Assembly: GCA_964634385.1 (NCBI GenBank)
Contig: CAZWIZ010000009.1
Location: 1 to 64,000, forward strand
Origin: JAFGXW01 sp964634385
GTDB lineage: Bacteria > Bacillota_I > Bacilli_A > Izemoplasmatales > Izemoplasmataceae
DNA: 64,000 nt
Direction of reading: 5' to 3'
In this document: positions 8,503 through 17,238 of the stretch, piece after piece
How the letters are laid out: every line of letters starts with the position of its first letter
How positions within the stretch are numbered: position 1 is the stretch's first letter
Made by a program: the position numbers and the translations under genes
Notes under the pieces: generated by a model
What the model was told of the DNA's origin: nothing
What the model saw: only the letters and a program-made list of their open reading frames with translations
The model's database searches: none

Positions 8503-10881
8503 CTAATCATCCTCCTTAAATGCTCTTGTTCGACTGAAATTCCATGCCGATAATGTACCGATAATCAAGAAGATTAAAATACTAAATACACTAGCCATAG
8601 AATACCATCTAACATTAGGATCAACAGTTAAAGTATAAATCCAAGATATTAAGATATCGGTTGATCCAGCATATGCGGTTTCGTATGTTCCTCCACCCGG
8701 TCCTCCACCAGTAATAAAATAAATTACCCCAAAGTTATTAAAATTTCCACTAAATGTCATTACTAATAATGGACTAGTCGCAAATAAAACTAACGGCATT
8801 GTAATATATTTAAATTGTTGAAATCCTGTTGCTCCATCAATTGCTGCTGCTTCATATAATGATTTATCAATAGATGTCATTACTCCACTCATTAAAGCCA
8901 TAAAGAATGGGAATCCTAACCAAACATTTAAAATAATAATAAATACTTTAACAAATGTTGGATTAGCTTCATTACTTAGCCATTGAAAATTTTGATCTCC
9001 AAAATAAAATAACTTTCGAAGTCCAGTCCCCGCTTCCGTAAATGGTCTCCCAAGCATTCCCCAATCCATAAATAATTGAGTAATTCCTGTTCTTGTTAAA
9101 ACTTGATTTACGTATCCTAAATCATTAAACATAACTCTAAATATCATTTGAGATATTAAAGCTGGCATTGCCCAAGGTAATATTAAGATTGAACGCCAAA
9201 ATTTTCTAAATACAACGCGTTTATTATTTAAAATAACTGCTTGGAAAAAGCCACCAAAGAAACAGGTAAATGTTGCAGCTACTGCCCAGATTAATGTCCA
9301 TGAAAAAACTTTCCAAAACTGACCACCAAAATCGATCGAGCTGCCTGAAGTTAAACTAAATACTTCTATAAAATTAGAGAATCCTACCCAATTAATTAGT
9401 TGTCCTGGCGGAATATGTTCAATATTATAATTCGTAAAAGCAACAGCTAAACCAAAGAAAATAGGCATAACACTAATAAATGTTATTAATAATAATGCTG
9501 GTGTTAATACAATATATTCAAAGAAATTTTCATAAAGATTCGCGAAGTATTCTCTTTCCTTTGGCACTTTTTTAGTTTTAGATATTATTAACGATGTTCT
9601 GTATGCATCTTTAATATTCCAAACATAAATAAAAGCAACATAAATTAATACTAACGCTGCGATAATCCCTCTTAATAATAATTGTGTTGAATGATGCCCT
9701 GCAATTTCAATTGAACGTGCTTCAATTGTTACTGTTCCAGAACTTGGAAGCAAAAAAGACATTACCTCATGTTGATAAAGCGTCTTTTGAGGAATACTTC
9801 CCATTGTGAATAATCCCCAAATACCTTTTACAAAAAATCCAGTTCTTTCATAAAAAACGTTATTTACTTGATCTAATAATTCAGTATACCCATCAGGATT
9901 ATAAGAAAAATAAATATGAGCTAACATTTTATTGAAATCGTCATTATCCATATTAATATTTTGAGTTATACGTCCTTGTAACATATCCTTAAAAGCTGCT
10001 ACTGAATCATGTTGTAAAATCAAGTCTCCAAATAGTTCATTAAAATGACTATTATAATATCCAATATAGTAAACTGCTCTTGTTGAACGGTCTATATCTT
10101 CATAGACATCATCATATATTTCATCATATTTCTCAGAAAATAATTCATCTTCGGCTTGGAGTACCAGTGATTCATAATGATTGTGAATATAAGTGGATAC
10201 AGTATCGTCCCATCCTACTTCATCAACACTATGTCCATTATTAACTAATAAATTAATAGCTAATAGATTAATTCTTTCCAGACGTAATACTTCAAAATCA
10301 CCACTATGTCGAATATCACGCTCTGCTCTTTCAACAATTAAATCCTCAACAATATTTAAGATATCAGAGTTAGCCAATTCATCTGCTTCATCCATCAAAT
10401 CTTGAACTCCATTTTCGAGTTCTTCATTTTCAATAATTCTAATTTGTCCACCAAGAAAATCGTACATATCCTCATTTGAATATGTAATATTATCAACTTC
10501 TATAGGTACATTATTTTCATCATAAAAAGTAAGAGTACTTTCATCAAAAGTATACCCATTAACTCTTGCTACATCATGCAATAATGAAAAATCTTCATAA
10601 GCGTAATCACTTAAGGGATTGTAATCCTTTAAGTTATAATAGTACCAAGTTGGTAAATAGTTTGATAGTTCTTCTTGTATTTCATTTCCTGGAATTTTAT
10701 CATCATATAAATTAAATTCAGTACCATAACTACCTGTACTTACTTCAATAAAAATCAATAATGAAAAAATACCAAAAAAGATTATTGCTTTAATAAATTG
10801 TCGATTAAATAATTGACCCAGTCCCCAAATTAAAGATGAAGCAATCGCTTTAAAAATTGCAATAAGTTTTCCGTTTGTCAT
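8503..10881 (-). CDS. malF: Maltodextrin ABC transporter permease, MalF type with giant extracellular domain
   Basis: A 792-residue permease, far longer than typical MalF/MalC proteins (about 430-515). Residues 1-45 carry an amphipathic start and one membrane helix (GLGQLFNRQF...). Residues about 50-395 form a soluble, acidic, Asp/Glu/Tyr-rich domain predicted to face outside. A second helix lies at about 403-425. The canonical permease core begins at about 455 (TPALLLITFISVMPIFFG) and includes the EAA loop SLYEAAAIDGATGFQQFKY. The start follows GGGGTG. It lies in the operon order CBM41-like protein - malE - malF - malG. The insertion sits before the core, not where the E. coli MalF P2 loop lies; its role in substrate handover is inference. 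Confidence 0.88.
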   Translation of the reverse strand: MTNGKLIAIFKAIASSLIWGLGQLFNRQFIKAIIFFGIFSLLIFIEVSTGSYGTEFNLYDDKIPGNEIQEELSNYLPTWYYYNLKDYNPLSDYAYEDFSLLHDVARVNGYTFDESTLTFYDENNVPIEVDNITYSNEDMYDFLGGQIRIIENEELENGVQDLMDEADELANSDILNIVEDLIVERAERDIRHSGDFEVLRLERINLLAINLLVNNGHSVDEVGWDDTVSTYIHNHYESLVLQAEDELFSEKYDEIYDDVYEDIDRSTRAVYYIGYYNSHFNELFGDLILQHDSVAAFKDMLQGRITQNINMDNDDFNKMLAHIYFSYNPDGYTELLDQVNNVFYERTGFFVKGIWGLFTMGSIPQKTLYQHEVMSFLLPSSGTVTIEARSIEIAGHHSTQLLLRGIIAALVLIYVAFIYVWNIKDAYRTSLIISKTKKVPKEREYFANLYENFFEYIVLTPALLLITFISVMPIFFGLAVAFTNYNIEHIPPGQLINWVGFSNFIEVFSLTSGSSIDFGGQFWKVFSWTLIWAVAATFTCFFGGFFQAVILNNKRVVFRKFWRSILILPWAMPALISQMIFRVMFNDLGYVNQVLTRTGITQLFMDWGMLGRPFTEAGTGLRKLFYFGDQNFQWLSNEANPTFVKVFIIILNVWLGFPFFMALMSGVMTSIDKSLYEAAAIDGATGFQQFKYITMPLVLFATSPLLVMTFSGNFNNFGVIYFITGGGPGGGTYETAYAGSTDILISWIYTLTVDPNVRWYSMASVFSILIFLIIGTLSAWNFSRTRAFKEDD

Positions 10882-10905
10882 TTAATTCACCCCGCATTTA
10901 AAATG

Positions 10906-10935
10906 TAAAGGGCCATGTATTCACATGGCCCTTTA
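10906..10935 (-). other. malE-malF intergenic stem-loop
   Basis: A 13-bp perfect stem (TAAAGGGCCATGT / ACATGGCCCTTTA) with a 4-nt loop, 12 bp after the malE stop. It is GC-rich for this genome but lacks a T-run on the minus strand, so it probably acts as an mRNA-end stabiliser or partial attenuator that lets malE be expressed above malFG. Confidence 0.75.
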
Positions 10936-10947
10936 AATGTAAATTGT

Positions 10948-12348
10948 TTAATTAATGTTTGCTTGTGATTCAAATCCAGTTTGAGCTGTTTCAGCAGCTT
11001 CGGCTGGTGTAGCAGTTCCATTCCATGCACTTGAATACATAGTACCAGCATTACTCCAAAAATATCCCATTTCAGGAATAATAGGCATTGGATGAGAATA
11101 AGCCAATTGTGCCGAAATTCCACTTAAATAAACATCAGTTGCAACACCTTCAACAGTAGAAACATCTTTTAATGCAGGTAATTTATTAGTTATATCATAA
11201 AGAATAGCTAAACCTTCATCAGATGTCATAAATTCAACAAATTTAAATGCAGCAGTAGGTTCAGAAGTTCCTTTACTTACAGCAGCAATTTGTACACCTG
11301 AGAATGTAATTGGTTGAACACCATTAATTGTAGGGATTTTTACTACTCCCCATTCAAAACCATTAAGTTCTCCTGCTTCTTTATATCTTTGAATGTCCCA
11401 AGGACCATCTATAATATAAGCTAATTCTCCACTTTCAAATAATGCTTTATTAGCATCTCCACTTAAAGAAGAGTTATTAAGATTTAATACTGCAGGTCTT
11501 AAACTTTCATTAAGCCATGTTAATGCATTAATCATTTCAGTAGATCCTAAATTAGCATTTGTTTTATCTAAATGATCTTCACCAAATAAATCAAATCCAA
11601 ATGAAGTAGATACAAAATGCATATCATAAGCATTACCAACATCTAATGCAAAATATAATTTTTGATCTTGAGATTCATCAATTTCAGTAGTTGCTGGATC
11701 ATCAACCATTAATGCTTGGTTATAATCTAATGCGCTAGCAATAATTTCTTCCCAAGTTGCTTCTGGATAAGTTTTTGAACTATCAATAGATTCTAGTAAT
11801 GTTTTATTATAGAATAATGCAACAGATTCACCTGATAAAGGAGCACCAAATAATTCTGATTCAAAATCTCCATCACATGCAACAGCAGCATTATTTTCAC
11901 TATCATAACATGAAGTAGCTGTTCCAATTGCAGAATTAATCATTCTATCCATTAAATCTTCTCTTAAAGAATCAGGGAATGGATATAATAAGTTAGAGTT
12001 TAATGCAGCTCCAATATGATCATGTGGGAATACAACAACATCAGCAGCATATTCTGATCCACTATAAGTTTCAAGTCTTTGACGAGTATCTACTGATCCA
12101 ACTTGTTCCCATTCAACTTTGATGTCTGGATAAAGTGCTTCAAATGCATCAATTAATGCAGTTGCATAAGCTTCGTCATCTAACCATACTTTAATTGTTA
12201 CAACTTCAGTTTGATTTTTATCAAATTCATATAACGTCCCATTTGCAGCGTTATTTGTACAAACATCTACAGGTTCATCAGTACTTTTACAACCAGTAAG
12301 TGTCAACGCGATTAAAAGAACAGATGATAATAATAGTAATTTCTTCAT
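10948..12348 (-). CDS. malE: Maltodextrin-binding lipoprotein, ABC transporter substrate-binding protein
   Basis: A lipoprotein of the family 1 extracellular solute-binding proteins. The N-terminus is MKKLLLLSSVLLIALTLTGC, a signal peptide with lipobox LTGC. The body has the family pattern IKVWLDDEAYATALIDAFEA, a FKFVEFMTSDEG segment and conserved PIIPEMGYFW near the C-terminus. A second in-frame ATG lies 6 nt upstream (12354), but it is 1 nt from the AGGAGG, while the ATG at 12348 is 7 nt away, so 12348 is preferred (466 residues). It follows the CBM41-like surface protein closely and precedes malF behind a hairpin. It delivers maltodextrins to MalFG on the outside of the membrane. Confidence 0.92.
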   Translation of the reverse strand: MKKLLLLSSVLLIALTLTGCKSTDEPVDVCTNNAANGTLYEFDKNQTEVVTIKVWLDDEAYATALIDAFEALYPDIKVEWEQVGSVDTRQRLETYSGSEYAADVVVFPHDHIGAALNSNLLYPFPDSLREDLMDRMINSAIGTATSCYDSENNAAVACDGDFESELFGAPLSGESVALFYNKTLLESIDSSKTYPEATWEEIIASALDYNQALMVDDPATTEIDESQDQKLYFALDVGNAYDMHFVSTSFGFDLFGEDHLDKTNANLGSTEMINALTWLNESLRPAVLNLNNSSLSGDANKALFESGELAYIIDGPWDIQRYKEAGELNGFEWGVVKIPTINGVQPITFSGVQIAAVSKGTSEPTAAFKFVEFMTSDEGLAILYDITNKLPALKDVSTVEGVATDVYLSGISAQLAYSHPMPIIPEMGYFWSNAGTMYSSAWNGTATPAEAAETAQTGFESQANIN

Positions 12349-12360
12349 TTTCATTCCTCC

Positions 12361-13896
12361 TTAATACTCGCGACGCAGTGTAATCATAGCACCTAACGCA
12401 ATAGGTAACCCAACTAATAATACCATTAGTTCAGTATTAAAATTATTTGCATTTAAGTGAGCTGTAGGATCACATGGGTCAGTTACAGTTACAGTAATTG
12501 TTTCTTCAGCAGTATTACCAAAAACATCTTCGGCAACAATTACGACTTCATAAATACCAGCAAATCTAGTATCTACAGTACCGTGTCCATCTTTAACTTT
12601 AACATTATAAACAACAACGGCTTCATCTCCTACCATATCGCTCGCGCTATATGTAGGAAGTGAATAAGTATCTCCAAGTTCTAAAGTAACATTTTTAGAA
12701 CCAATAATAGTAATAACAGGTGGAGTATTATCAACATCAAAATTAGCTGTTAAAATAGATTCTCCATCATTGTAAGTTACAGTATAAGGTGATGCTGCAC
12801 CAGTTAAACTTTCTTCAAGAATTAGTGTAAACATTGCATTTGCATCTGTAGATGAGTCAAAACTTACTTGAGAAACAGTAAATTCAGTTCCATCTTTATC
12901 CGTTACACTAAAAGAAGTTGGATCAAATATTATTACATCATCAACTTTGGTAGTAACATCTTTATTAAAGACAACTTCAACAGAATTTCTATCTAATGCA
13001 GTTACACTAGTAAATTCAAATAAGTTTACAACACCTTCGAAAGCATCAAAACTATTATAGAAAGTATCTGCTCCACCAATATAGAATGTGAATTGTGTTC
13101 CACTACCCTTAATGGCAGTTACATCAATATTTAAATCTTCTTCCCATTGTTTTTCCCAAGCATCAGTTCTTACGATAAATCCCATACTATCGTCAGCATC
13201 AGCAGCGATATTAAATACCGCAACTTTAAATTGATTAGCATTCGATTGTTGATCAATTCCTAAATTCCATTGTAATGGAACACCTGATCCTCCAAATGCA
13301 TCACTACCAGCTGCCGTTCCATCAGTTCCAGTTCCCCAGTTCCAAATATTCCATCCTTCATATGATTCAGTTGGGTCAGAATAAATTACAACTAATGTTC
13401 CAAATCCCTCTTCTTGGAAGAAAGGCATATCTTCTCCTGCAGTATAAACTTCTGCAGATCCTTGTAATACGTAAACATGTTTAATTCCACTTTCATCGAA
13501 TCCTATAAAGTTACCAGCTTCATCTTTTAATGGAATTGATTTATTATCAGTATCTCCATCACCATCTGCATCTATACCATCTTTATAAGACCAATCATTT
13601 ACTCTAGGAATAAGTCCAGCATCATTTTCTGCATCATCTGCGATACAAAAATAAGCTACTGCACCAAAATCATCTTCCCCGGCAATTTGTGGATTTCCAG
13701 AACCGTCAGTTCCAGTTCCCCAAGTCCAAAAGTCCATATTTGTATAATCATTATCCCATCTATGATAATGAAGTACAACTGTGTGATTGGTAGTACAATC
13801 ATTCGCAGTTACTTCTGCAGCCACAGTTGGTGCAGCTAACACAAACATTGCCGCTACCAATGTTAGAGTAATTATTAAACTCAAAATTCTTTTCAT
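12361..13896 (-). CDS. Membrane-anchored starch-binding surface protein (tandem CBM41-like modules, DUF5011-like)
   Basis: A 511-residue secreted protein with no catalytic motif. Signal peptide 1-27 (ending near TVAAEV). Two related modules follow, one starting HYHRWDNDYT and the second VVIYSDPTESYEGW, each containing a WGTGTDG strand like the CBM41 module of the pullulanase next door. After a Big-type region (about 300-400) there is a DUF5011-like Ig fold (TPPVITIIG..., about 400-475), then a C-terminal helix (LMVLLVGLPIALGAMITL) ending RREY that anchors it in the membrane. AGGAGG lies 7 nt before the ATG. First gene of the malE-malF-malG operon. Probably holds starch or maltodextrin at the cell surface, by analogy with Sus outer proteins; that role is inference. 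Confidence 0.8.
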   Translation of the reverse strand: MKRILSLIITLTLVAAMFVLAAPTVAAEVTANDCTTNHTVVLHYHRWDNDYTNMDFWTWGTGTDGSGNPQIAGEDDFGAVAYFCIADDAENDAGLIPRVNDWSYKDGIDADGDGDTDNKSIPLKDEAGNFIGFDESGIKHVYVLQGSAEVYTAGEDMPFFQEEGFGTLVVIYSDPTESYEGWNIWNWGTGTDGTAAGSDAFGGSGVPLQWNLGIDQQSNANQFKVAVFNIAADADDSMGFIVRTDAWEKQWEEDLNIDVTAIKGSGTQFTFYIGGADTFYNSFDAFEGVVNLFEFTSVTALDRNSVEVVFNKDVTTKVDDVIIFDPTSFSVTDKDGTEFTVSQVSFDSSTDANAMFTLILEESLTGAASPYTVTYNDGESILTANFDVDNTPPVITIIGSKNVTLELGDTYSLPTYSASDMVGDEAVVVYNVKVKDGHGTVDTRFAGIYEVVIVAEDVFGNTAEETITVTVTDPCDPTAHLNANNFNTELMVLLVGLPIALGAMITLRREY

Positions 13897-13941
13897 TTGT
13901 TCTCCTCCTATTATTTATTTTTTTTACTATTTGTTAGTTTA

Positions 13942-13970
13942 AATATATCATAATGAAAACGCTTTTTCAA
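13942..13970 (-). promoter_or_regulatory. Promoter of the malEFG operon with overlapping palindromic operator
   Basis: On the minus strand TTGAAA (13970-13965), a 17-bp spacer and TATATT (13947-13942). The near-perfect palindrome TGAAAACGCTTTTTCA (13954-13969) covers the -35 and spacer, the classic place for a LacI/GalR-family repressor. Confidence 0.75.
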
Positions 13971-13990
13971 TTATTTAGCGGGTATATTTA

Positions 13991-14006
13991 ATGTAACCAG
14001 TTTCAC
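13991..14006 (-). promoter_or_regulatory. cre/LacI-type site upstream of the malEFG promoter
   Basis: On the minus strand GTGAAACTGGTTACAT, core matching 13 of 14 positions of TGWAANCGNTNWCA. It lies 43 bp upstream of the -10 and resembles sites at 2561-2576 and 16576-16591. Confidence 0.55.
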
Positions 14007-14030
14007 ATTATTTTATAATACTATAGAGAA

Positions 14031-14060
14031 AAAGAAAACATTTTAGAAAATGCTTTCTTT
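14031..14060 (-). terminator. Terminator after the DUF1189-like gene
   Basis: Stem of 7+6 bp with one A-C mismatch (AAAGAAA.CATTTT / AAAATG.TTTCTTT) and T-rich end on the minus strand, 26 bp after the stop at 14086. Confidence 0.7.
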
Positions 14061-14085
14061 TTAACACTTTTTTTATAAAAATATA

Positions 14086-14928
14086 TCATAATTTTGATTC
14101 TATTTCTAATCTACTTGCTTTATACATAAAATAAGCGATTATTGGAGTAATAATATTATAGCTAATTGAAGTAAATGCACTTAATCCAAAAAATCCTAAT
14201 CCCAAATTTATTAAAGATGGAATTGTTGATGCAAAAATCATCAATTTTATCATATCTTGATATCTTGGAAATTGACTTTGGTTGAACTTAAACAACATAG
14301 ATAAAGTCGCTAGCGAAAATATTAAAATCATATTCATCAGCATTAGTGTACTTACAAAAAATAAAATGATAGGTAAAATAATCACTGGTTTTAGACTTTG
14401 AAATACTCCTTCAAATAAGATGTCACCAGCATCTTTCGGAGACATTTGATTAATTTCATTGAAATCAACATATCCAAAACCAGAGTATGTAAGACGTAAC
14501 ACAATTGAATCACGAAAGTTCATATTAAATCCTGATTTATAAAATATAATTGTGTTACTGTCAGCAATAACCACATCATCTGCGACATTGAAATAAATAT
14601 GATATACAGTATCTCTATTAACAATATCATACTCAAAAACATCATTAGTTGCACAAAGCAATTCATTATTGTCAATTTTACAATGAGTAGGTAATCCACT
14701 TGGTAACCAGTCTGGTAAATCTTCTGTAAAAGTCATACCATATCTAGTATAATTTGGATTTTCTAGATTAACTACTTGTGTCGTAATAGGTAAAAACATC
14801 ATTAAATTCAATAAAACAAAATACATTATGACTTTAATTAAACTAGCGTCAAACAAATCAAATACTTTACTGTATTTAATAAGAGACCAAGAAAACATAT
14901 TTGAAAAAGTTATTTTATTCTTCTGCAT
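14086..14928 (-). CDS. DUF1189-like membrane protein (possible maltodextrin-utilisation protein MalA type)
   Basis: About 280 residues. One helix near the N-terminus (about 32-52), then an external domain of about 100 residues, then four helices (about 170-280). This topology, and the gene's place at the end of a maltodextrin locus, fit DUF1189 proteins (sometimes called MalA) of unknown biochemical role. It overlaps the alpha-amylase gene by 14 bp and must be cotranscribed with it. A GTG at 14937 is possible, but the ATG at 14928 sits 8 nt after a weak GATGAG. The family call rests on topology and context, as no strong motif can be read. Confidence 0.6.
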   Translation of the reverse strand: MQKNKITFSNMFSWSLIKYSKVFDLFDASLIKVIMYFVLLNLMMFLPITTQVVNLENPNYTRYGMTFTEDLPDWLPSGLPTHCKIDNNELLCATNDVFEYDIVNRDTVYHIYFNVADDVVIADSNTIIFYKSGFNMNFRDSIVLRLTYSGFGYVDFNEINQMSPKDAGDILFEGVFQSLKPVIILPIILFFVSTLMLMNMILIFSLATLSMLFKFNQSQFPRYQDMIKLMIFASTIPSLINLGLGFFGLSAFTSISYNIITPIIAYFMYKASRLEIESKL

Positions 14929-16510
14929 AAAAATCACTCATCTTTTCATTTGATATTTTTAAAATTAGTGTTGATCTTTTGGCTATTGTACCATCAAAAT
15001 TATTGATTCCATATGAATAATATAAAACTTCTTCATCGTTCAAATAAAGCAAATAATCCCCTTCGCTAACGTTATGCAAAACTAATACTATATCTTGATT
15101 ATTTTCATCATAATTAAATACTCGATAATACCCTAATAAAACATTGGAAGCGTCTTCATACTCGAAAATATCTCCGTATTTTAATGCCTTAGAACTATTT
15201 TTTAGTAACAACATTGTTTTATAAGTATTAAATAATGAATTTGGATTATTCATTTGTTCTTTTGCATTTTCTAAATTGTTATTAAATTCATCAGGAAACC
15301 AACTAGTTGTATATTTATCTCCAAATGGAAAAGGTAATCTTCTTGTTTCATCCCAATATGGTCCTGTACTTTTAATACCAAACATTCCTAACTCTTCTCC
15401 ATAATAAATAAACGGGTTACCTGGAAGTGATAATAACATTTCAGCTGATAATTTTAACTTTTGCATGTTTCCATTTAAAATACTAGCCATTCTATCTTGA
15501 TCATGATTCCTTAAAAACGGGGCATCTATTCCATCATTGTTATATGAATCTATTATTTCATTATAGCGAATTACTTTAGATACATAGTCAGTACTAAATC
15601 CAGCATTAATCGCATGAATTATTTCTCCGCCAATTTCGAAATTTAATGTACTATCCATTGATTGATAAAATAAACTCGAAACACTAAAAGCATCGTAAAT
15701 TTCTCCAACAATATAAATATGTGGATATTCCATTTTTATTTGATATTGAAACCATTCTAATTTGTTTAATGTTGAATCTATTGGAATAGTCGGAGATTTA
15801 ACTTCATTAACACCTTCTATGTGAAGAGCAGCATCTAATCTAAATCCATCTACTCCTTTTTCAATCCAATATTTAGCAATATTAATCATTTCTTCTTGAA
15901 CAACTGGATTACTCCAGTTCAAGTCAGGCATATCACTTCCAAAATAACCACAGTAATACCCACCTGTCATTGAATGCCAAATATTTTGTCCCCACGCTCC
16001 TGTATGATCTAATCTTAAATCACCCGTTGTTATTTTACGATAATATCCATTATATTGACTATCACCAGAAAGCCATCCTTGGAACCAAGGATGTTGAATA
16101 GATGTATGATTAATAACAAAATCAATAATAATATTTATTCCAGCTTCATCCGAAGCATTTAATAAATTTTCAAAATCTTCCATTGTTCCATAATCAGGAT
16201 TAACTGCATAATAATCGGTTACATCATATCCATGATATGATGGAGAAGGATGTATTGGCATCAGCCAAATATTAGTAATTCCTAGATCTTTTAAATAATC
16301 TAGTTTTTCAGTAATTCCATTAAAATCACCTATACCGTCACCATCACTATCTGAAAAACTTCTTACAAAGAGTTCATAATATGTTCCAACATTTGGATAA
16401 ATCTCAGTAAAATCAACCTCAATTGGATCATCTTGAATTTTATTATTTTTACAACCCGTCAAAATTAAAAGACTAGAAAATATTGTTAATATTAAAAATA
16501 CTTTTTTCAT
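14915..16510 (-). CDS. Lipoprotein alpha-amylase, GH13 (GH13_36-like)
   Basis: A cell-surface starch-hydrolysing lipoprotein of about 531 residues. N-terminus MKKVFLILTIFSSLLILTGC gives a signal peptide with lipobox LTGC. Barrel motifs: YYELFVRSFSDSDGDGIGD, region I DFVINH, region II GFRLDAALH (nucleophile D226), region III VGEIYD (acid/base E270), region IV FLRNHDQDR (D337). The SYHGYDVTDYY segment resembles intermediary GH13_36 lipoprotein amylases such as those of Halothermothrix and Thermotoga. An in-frame ATG at 16531 gives a longer frame, but GAGGAG lies 8 nt before the ATG at 16510 and that start produces a normal signal peptide, so 16510 is chosen. Followed by the DUF1189-like gene. 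Confidence 0.9.
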   Translation of the reverse strand: MKKVFLILTIFSSLLILTGCKNNKIQDDPIEVDFTEIYPNVGTYYELFVRSFSDSDGDGIGDFNGITEKLDYLKDLGITNIWLMPIHPSPSYHGYDVTDYYAVNPDYGTMEDFENLLNASDEAGINIIIDFVINHTSIQHPWFQGWLSGDSQYNGYYRKITTGDLRLDHTGAWGQNIWHSMTGGYYCGYFGSDMPDLNWSNPVVQEEMINIAKYWIEKGVDGFRLDAALHIEGVNEVKSPTIPIDSTLNKLEWFQYQIKMEYPHIYIVGEIYDAFSVSSLFYQSMDSTLNFEIGGEIIHAINAGFSTDYVSKVIRYNEIIDSYNNDGIDAPFLRNHDQDRMASILNGNMQKLKLSAEMLLSLPGNPFIYYGEELGMFGIKSTGPYWDETRRLPFPFGDKYTTSWFPDEFNNNLENAKEQMNNPNSLFNTYKTMLLLKNSSKALKYGDIFEYEDASNVLLGYYRVFNYDENNQDIVLVLHNVSEGDYLLYLNDEEVLYYSYGINNFDGTIAKRSTLILKISNEKMSDFYAEE

Positions 16511-16535
16511 AAATATCACTCCTCGTATCATTTAA

Positions 16536-16564
16536 AGGATATCATAATTATTTGTTTATGTAAA
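16536..16564 (-). promoter_or_regulatory. Promoter of the alpha-amylase gene
   Basis: Minus strand TTTACA (16564-16559), 17-bp spacer, extended -10 TGA-TATCCT (16541-16536). The start ATG at 16510 follows 25 bp after the -10. Confidence 0.65.
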
Positions 16565-16575
16565 CGAATGAAACT

Positions 16576-16591
16576 GTGTAACCAGTACCAC
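16576..16591 (-). promoter_or_regulatory. cre/LacI-type site upstream of the alpha-amylase promoter
   Basis: Minus strand GTGGTACTGGTTACAC, related to the sites at 2561-2576 and 13991-14006 and in the same orientation relative to its gene. It lies 34 bp upstream of the -10. Weaker match to the cre consensus (11-12 of 14). Confidence 0.45.
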
Positions 16592-16621
16592 TAAAAAATA
16601 GAGAATATCTCTATTTTTTAG
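16591..16621 (-). terminator. Terminator after the metallophosphoesterase gene
   Basis: Perfect 14-bp stem (CTAAAAAATAGAGA / TCTCTATTTTTTAG), 3-nt loop, T-run on the minus strand, 5 bp after the stop at 16626. Confidence 0.9.
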
Positions 16622-16625
16622 TATT

Positions 16626-17120
16626 CTATAATAATTTTTCAATAGTCATATTTGTTTCTACTTCTTTAAAAGTGTATTCAATAGAGTCTTCTGTGATATT
16701 TAGTATTAAATATGATGGAGGTGTTTTTGATCGAGGATTTCTAATACTACCAGGATTCATAATAAGCATATTATTAATTTTATCTACTCTAGCTATATGA
16801 GTATGACCATATAAAACAATATCGAAATCTTGTGATAATACATATTTTAAAAGTTTCATAAGTGATTTATGAACTCCATATTTATGGCCATGTGTTAAAT
16901 ATAATTTTTTTCCTGCAATTGTTAAAATAGTATCATAATCTAATCCAGCATCTCTGGGATAATTACCTTTTATAGCGATTATATCTAAATCCATTAAAAA
17001 ATCCAGGGGTAATTCACTATCTCCTAAAGATATAAAATAATCTGCATTAGGATTAAAATTTAAAATTCTTTCAATTAATATTCTACTACCATGAGCATCA
17101 CTAAAAACAATTACCTTCAT
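16626..17120 (-). CDS. YfcE/MJ0936-type metallophosphoesterase
   Basis: A 164-residue cytoplasmic calcineurin-like phosphodiesterase. The metal-ligand series is complete: FSDAHG (residues 6-11), SLGDSE (about 31-36), KGNYPRD (N ligand), THGHKYG and LYGHTHI near the C-terminus. Length fits the YfcE family, which hydrolyses phosphodiester bonds with manganese. AGAGGTGG precedes the ATG. It stands as a single gene with its own terminator. The natural substrate of this family is unclear. Confidence 0.9.
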   Translation of the reverse strand: MKVIVFSDAHGSRILIERILNFNPNADYFISLGDSELPLDFLMDLDIIAIKGNYPRDAGLDYDTILTIAGKKLYLTHGHKYGVHKSLMKLLKYVLSQDFDIVLYGHTHIARVDKINNMLIMNPGSIRNPRSKTPPSYLILNITEDSIEYTFKEVETNMTIEKLL

Positions 17121-17201
17121 TGCGCCACCTCTTTACCTCTTCACCTATAATTATATCAAATAATCTTAAAAATGCTAATATTTACCTAATTTGTAATGAA
17201 A

Positions 17202-17229
17202 AAGAGTAAAGAATTTCTTCATTACTCTT
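17202..17229 (-). terminator. Terminator after rubrerythrin
   Basis: 8-bp stem (AAGAGTAA / TTACTCTT) with inner pairing, followed by TTTTT on the minus strand, 10 bp after the rubrerythrin stop. Confidence 0.75.
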
Positions 17230-17238
17230 ATATGAATA

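Noticed and set aside
10887..11123. Minus-strand frame of 78 codons overlapping the end of malE
   Set aside because: Shadow of malE in another frame, crossing the intergenic hairpin; no ribosome binding site.
14928..14937. GTG start for the DUF1189-like gene
   Set aside because: A GATGAG site is 8 nt before the ATG at 14928 but overlaps the GTG; the ATG is the simpler choice.
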